Positions 62,247-64,000 of a DNA stretch of 64,000 bases are shown here, piece by piece (within the stretch, counting starts at the first letter, position 1; each line of letters opens with the position of its first letter). The notes beneath the pieces are model-generated. The model saw nothing but the letters and a program-made list of their open reading frames with translations, was not told the DNA's origin and searched no databases. The stretch spans positions 1 through 64,000 of the forward strand of contig NZ_ABJL02000007.1 in the NCBI RefSeq assembly GCF_000172175.1, in the 5' to 3' direction. This stretch comes from Bacteroides intestinalis DSM 17393. GTDB taxonomy: Bacteria; Bacteroidota; Bacteroidia; Bacteroidales; Bacteroidaceae. The position numbers and the translations under genes are program-made.

Positions 62247-64000
62247 TCAATTGGCAGACTTCTGATAATTCTTATACCAATCTGTATATTCTTTACCATC
62301 CGATTCTACCCATTTCTCGAAATCGGGATATTCTTTATCTATCGTCACAGTCTCCGTTACAGAAGTGAAAGTGCCGGGTATTGAAATGGCAAACGGGTGT
62401 TTTCCATCCTTATTTACATAGTAAGCATCTGCCTCTTTACCTATCTGATCAGAATTTGCCAAGTTAGTAGCTTTAGACTTTGGCAAATGCACTTCAGTAC
62501 GATTGTCTTTTCCAGCCCCCTCATAGTTCACAATGATATAAGGATTCAATATTGAGTTTCCAACTTTTAAGGCATCCTTCTTCATGGCGCCAGCAGCAAA
62601 TGTACGGGTAATCACGAACTTCTGATTTCTCACATCCATAGCATTGGGGAAGAGAATAATAGAATTAGTTTGCGTTTCATCCACAGCACCGGATGGCAGA
62701 ACCATTTCGCCGCGTTGATCTGTGGCATACTGTACGGCAAACGCATTCCTGTTCGTGGCAGCACCCACCTTTTGTACCGGTTCGTAGGTTTCTTTCACCT
62801 CACTCACGTAATTATCTTTATTGAAGGTAATGGAACGATGGTATTCTATGATAACATCATTCAGGTCATAGTCACCTCCCGAAGGCCAGATATCCTCATA
62901 GGCAAAAGACATATAATTGTTCTCTGTTTCAGAAACTTCCGGTTCATCTGGATCTATGACAGGACGGTCAGGGTCTTGGATGGCTTCATTAGGATTCGCA
63001 TCAATACAGAAGAGGAGATCTTCGTAACTGCTGTCTCCACCATCTTCTACGCCATAGACCACAGTACCCCCTTCGGCTGAAAGAGAGATAAAGCGGGCTT
63101 TCTGACCTTGATAGTTCTTATTCCACTCTTCATTAGAATAAACGAAACTCTTATCTGTATCAATGAAACCGTCATGGCCTTTACTACCACATTTAAAACC
63201 GTCAGCAATAATAAAGTAGCCGATGGTATACCCTGCCGGAAATTTGGTGGAAAGATTACCCTGATCGTCCTGAAAGAGAAGTTGCACCTTCCGGTTCGTT
63301 TCCAAAGGAGCATTTCTACTACCATAATTAGTAGCTCCTCCCGGCACTTTATCGTACCAATTCAAATAAGGTACATTACCTTTAATTGAAGCATTCGGGA
63401 AGATAACGATTTTCTTCACTTGATCAGGAGCCGCAGGACATTCACCGGTCTTATAATAATAATACCCCACTACATTCTGATACCAACAGGATTCTGTTAA
63501 AAAAGTAAAGAACAATTCAGCATCTGCCACTGTTACGATTTGACCTTGTTCATTTTGATAGGCCTTTGCAATAGTAGTATTAACGTGCTCAGTATCTCTC
63601 ACATAATTTGAATTATTCAATTTATCTGGTTTACTGCTTTTACCTTTCCACAAGGCCTTTTGTACGTTATTGATAAACTTACTACTAATAACCTTATTAT
63701 CCTCAATCAGACCATTGATATCCCCAGGTTTTCCGTAACTATCACTAATCTCCACCAAGGAATACACTTTCTGTGCATTATTGACTGTAACTAACTTCAA
63801 ATTTGACTTCGCCCGTGTAGCAGCTACCGCCCGCGAAGCAGCGTCCGTCTCGTTCACCGTCACCTTTCCATTCTCCACACTAGCTTCCACACACATGGGA
63901 ACACCCCAGGTAGGCGAGAAAACATACACAACTTTAGCAGCCGTAGGCAATTCCACATCGCCAACGAAACGTCCTTTTGCATCTGCAAATATTTTATAAA
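62247..64000 (-). CDS. LruC-domain protein, 5' end outside the window
   Basis: At least 584 residues; the frame is open to the window edge, so the start and any signal peptide are missing. The visible N-terminus is a short beta domain (FADAKGRFVGDVELP...), then a region with a DUF4114-like segment (FPAGYTIGYFIIADGFKCG), an acidic linker (about DPDRPVIDPDEPEVSETENN) and the LruC domain that starts YMSFAYEDIWPSGGDYDLNDVIIEYH, whose Asp/Asn-rich loop looks calcium-binding. LruC proteins are Bacteroidetes surface proteins of unknown role. Not linked in transcription to the phosphatase genes. Confidence 0.85.
   Translation of the reverse strand, partial: YKIFADAKGRFVGDVELPTAAKVVYVFSPTWGVPMCVEASVENGKVTVNETDAASRAVAATRAKSNLKLVTVNNAQKVYSLVEISDSYGKPGDINGLIEDNKVISSKFINNVQKALWKGKSSKPDKLNNSNYVRDTEHVNTTIAKAYQNEQGQIVTVADAELFFTFLTESCWYQNVVGYYYYKTGECPAAPDQVKKIVIFPNASIKGNVPYLNWYDKVPGGATNYGSRNAPLETNRKVQLLFQDDQGNLSTKFPAGYTIGYFIIADGFKCGSKGHDGFIDTDKSFVYSNEEWNKNYQGQKARFISLSAEGGTVVYGVEDGGDSSYEDLLFCIDANPNEAIQDPDRPVIDPDEPEVSETENNYMSFAYEDIWPSGGDYDLNDVIIEYHRSITFNKDNYVSEVKETYEPVQKVGAATNRNAFAVQYATDQRGEMVLPSGAVDETQTNSIILFPNAMDVRNQKFVITRTFAAGAMKKDALKVGNSILNPYIIVNYEGAGKDNRTEVHLPKSKATNLANSDQIGKEADAYYVNKDGKHPFAISIPGTFTSVTETVTIDKEYPDFEKWVESDGKEYTDWYKNYQKSAN

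Noticed and set aside
1..64000. tRNA, rRNA and riboswitches
   Set aside because: I looked through the intergenic stretches for tRNA-like cloverleaf motifs (GGTTCGA loops) and long GC-rich structured leaders and found none that I could support.

Overview
The window looks like the chromosome of a gut Bacteroides or a close relative. The evidence is two SusC/SusD pairs, a hybrid two-component regulator (HTCS), DUF3823 and LruC proteins, many lipoproteins, and promoters of the Bacteroides type (TTTG, about 20 bases, TAnnTTTG) 10-60 bases before many starts. Most of the window degrades plant-type polysaccharide. I cannot name the species from the sequence.

Layout. 1-1390: an IS110-family element with a long noncoding left end. 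1467-4064: a GH2 beta-mannosidase. 4065-4880: noncoding, with a 22-bp phased repeat array and a hairpin. 4881-10832: general functions (catalase with an OxyR-like site, a VanX-like dipeptidase, a membrane HEGGH protein, an AAA ATPase and a predicted methyltransferase). 11033-14933: a GH3 plus GH8 pair for xylo-oligosaccharides. 15064-32203: a long minus-strand polysaccharide utilisation locus (PUL 1). In transcription order it holds an unassigned beta-sandwich/alpha-barrel hydrolase-like protein, SusC, SusD, DUF3823, a second hydrolase-like paralogue, an unknown secreted protein, two GH43 enzymes and a sulfatase fused to a GH43-like propeller. 32828-33889: a clan-A glycosidase. 33912-35757: an IS1182-type insertion. 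35766-39758: the HTCS.

40046-46717: a plus-strand enzyme operon. It begins with a deletion scar (URO-D-like start joined out of frame to a GH115 tail), followed by a GH2-GH43 fusion, a GH43 and an aldose 1-epimerase. 46837-57975: PUL 2, with a divergent AraC regulator, GH29 fucosidase, SusC, SusD, a RhaM-type mutarotase and two GH43 enzymes. 58080-62139: a lone TonB-dependent receptor and a secreted metallophosphoesterase. 62247-64000: a LruC-domain protein cut by the window end.

How the genes fit together (inference): the HTCS probably controls PUL 1, the clan-A gene and the 40046 operon. Together these would attack arabinose-, xylose- and possibly uronic acid-substituted glycans, perhaps sulfated ones. 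PUL 2 would handle a fucosylated, arabinose/xylose-containing glycan under AraC control.

The least explained items are the 22-bp phased arrays (two homologous copies plus one with a different motif but the same period), the paired unassigned hydrolase-like proteins, the sulfatase-GH43 fusion, the URO-D/GH115 scar, and the double TTGCnGCAA site at the receptor/phosphatase pair.
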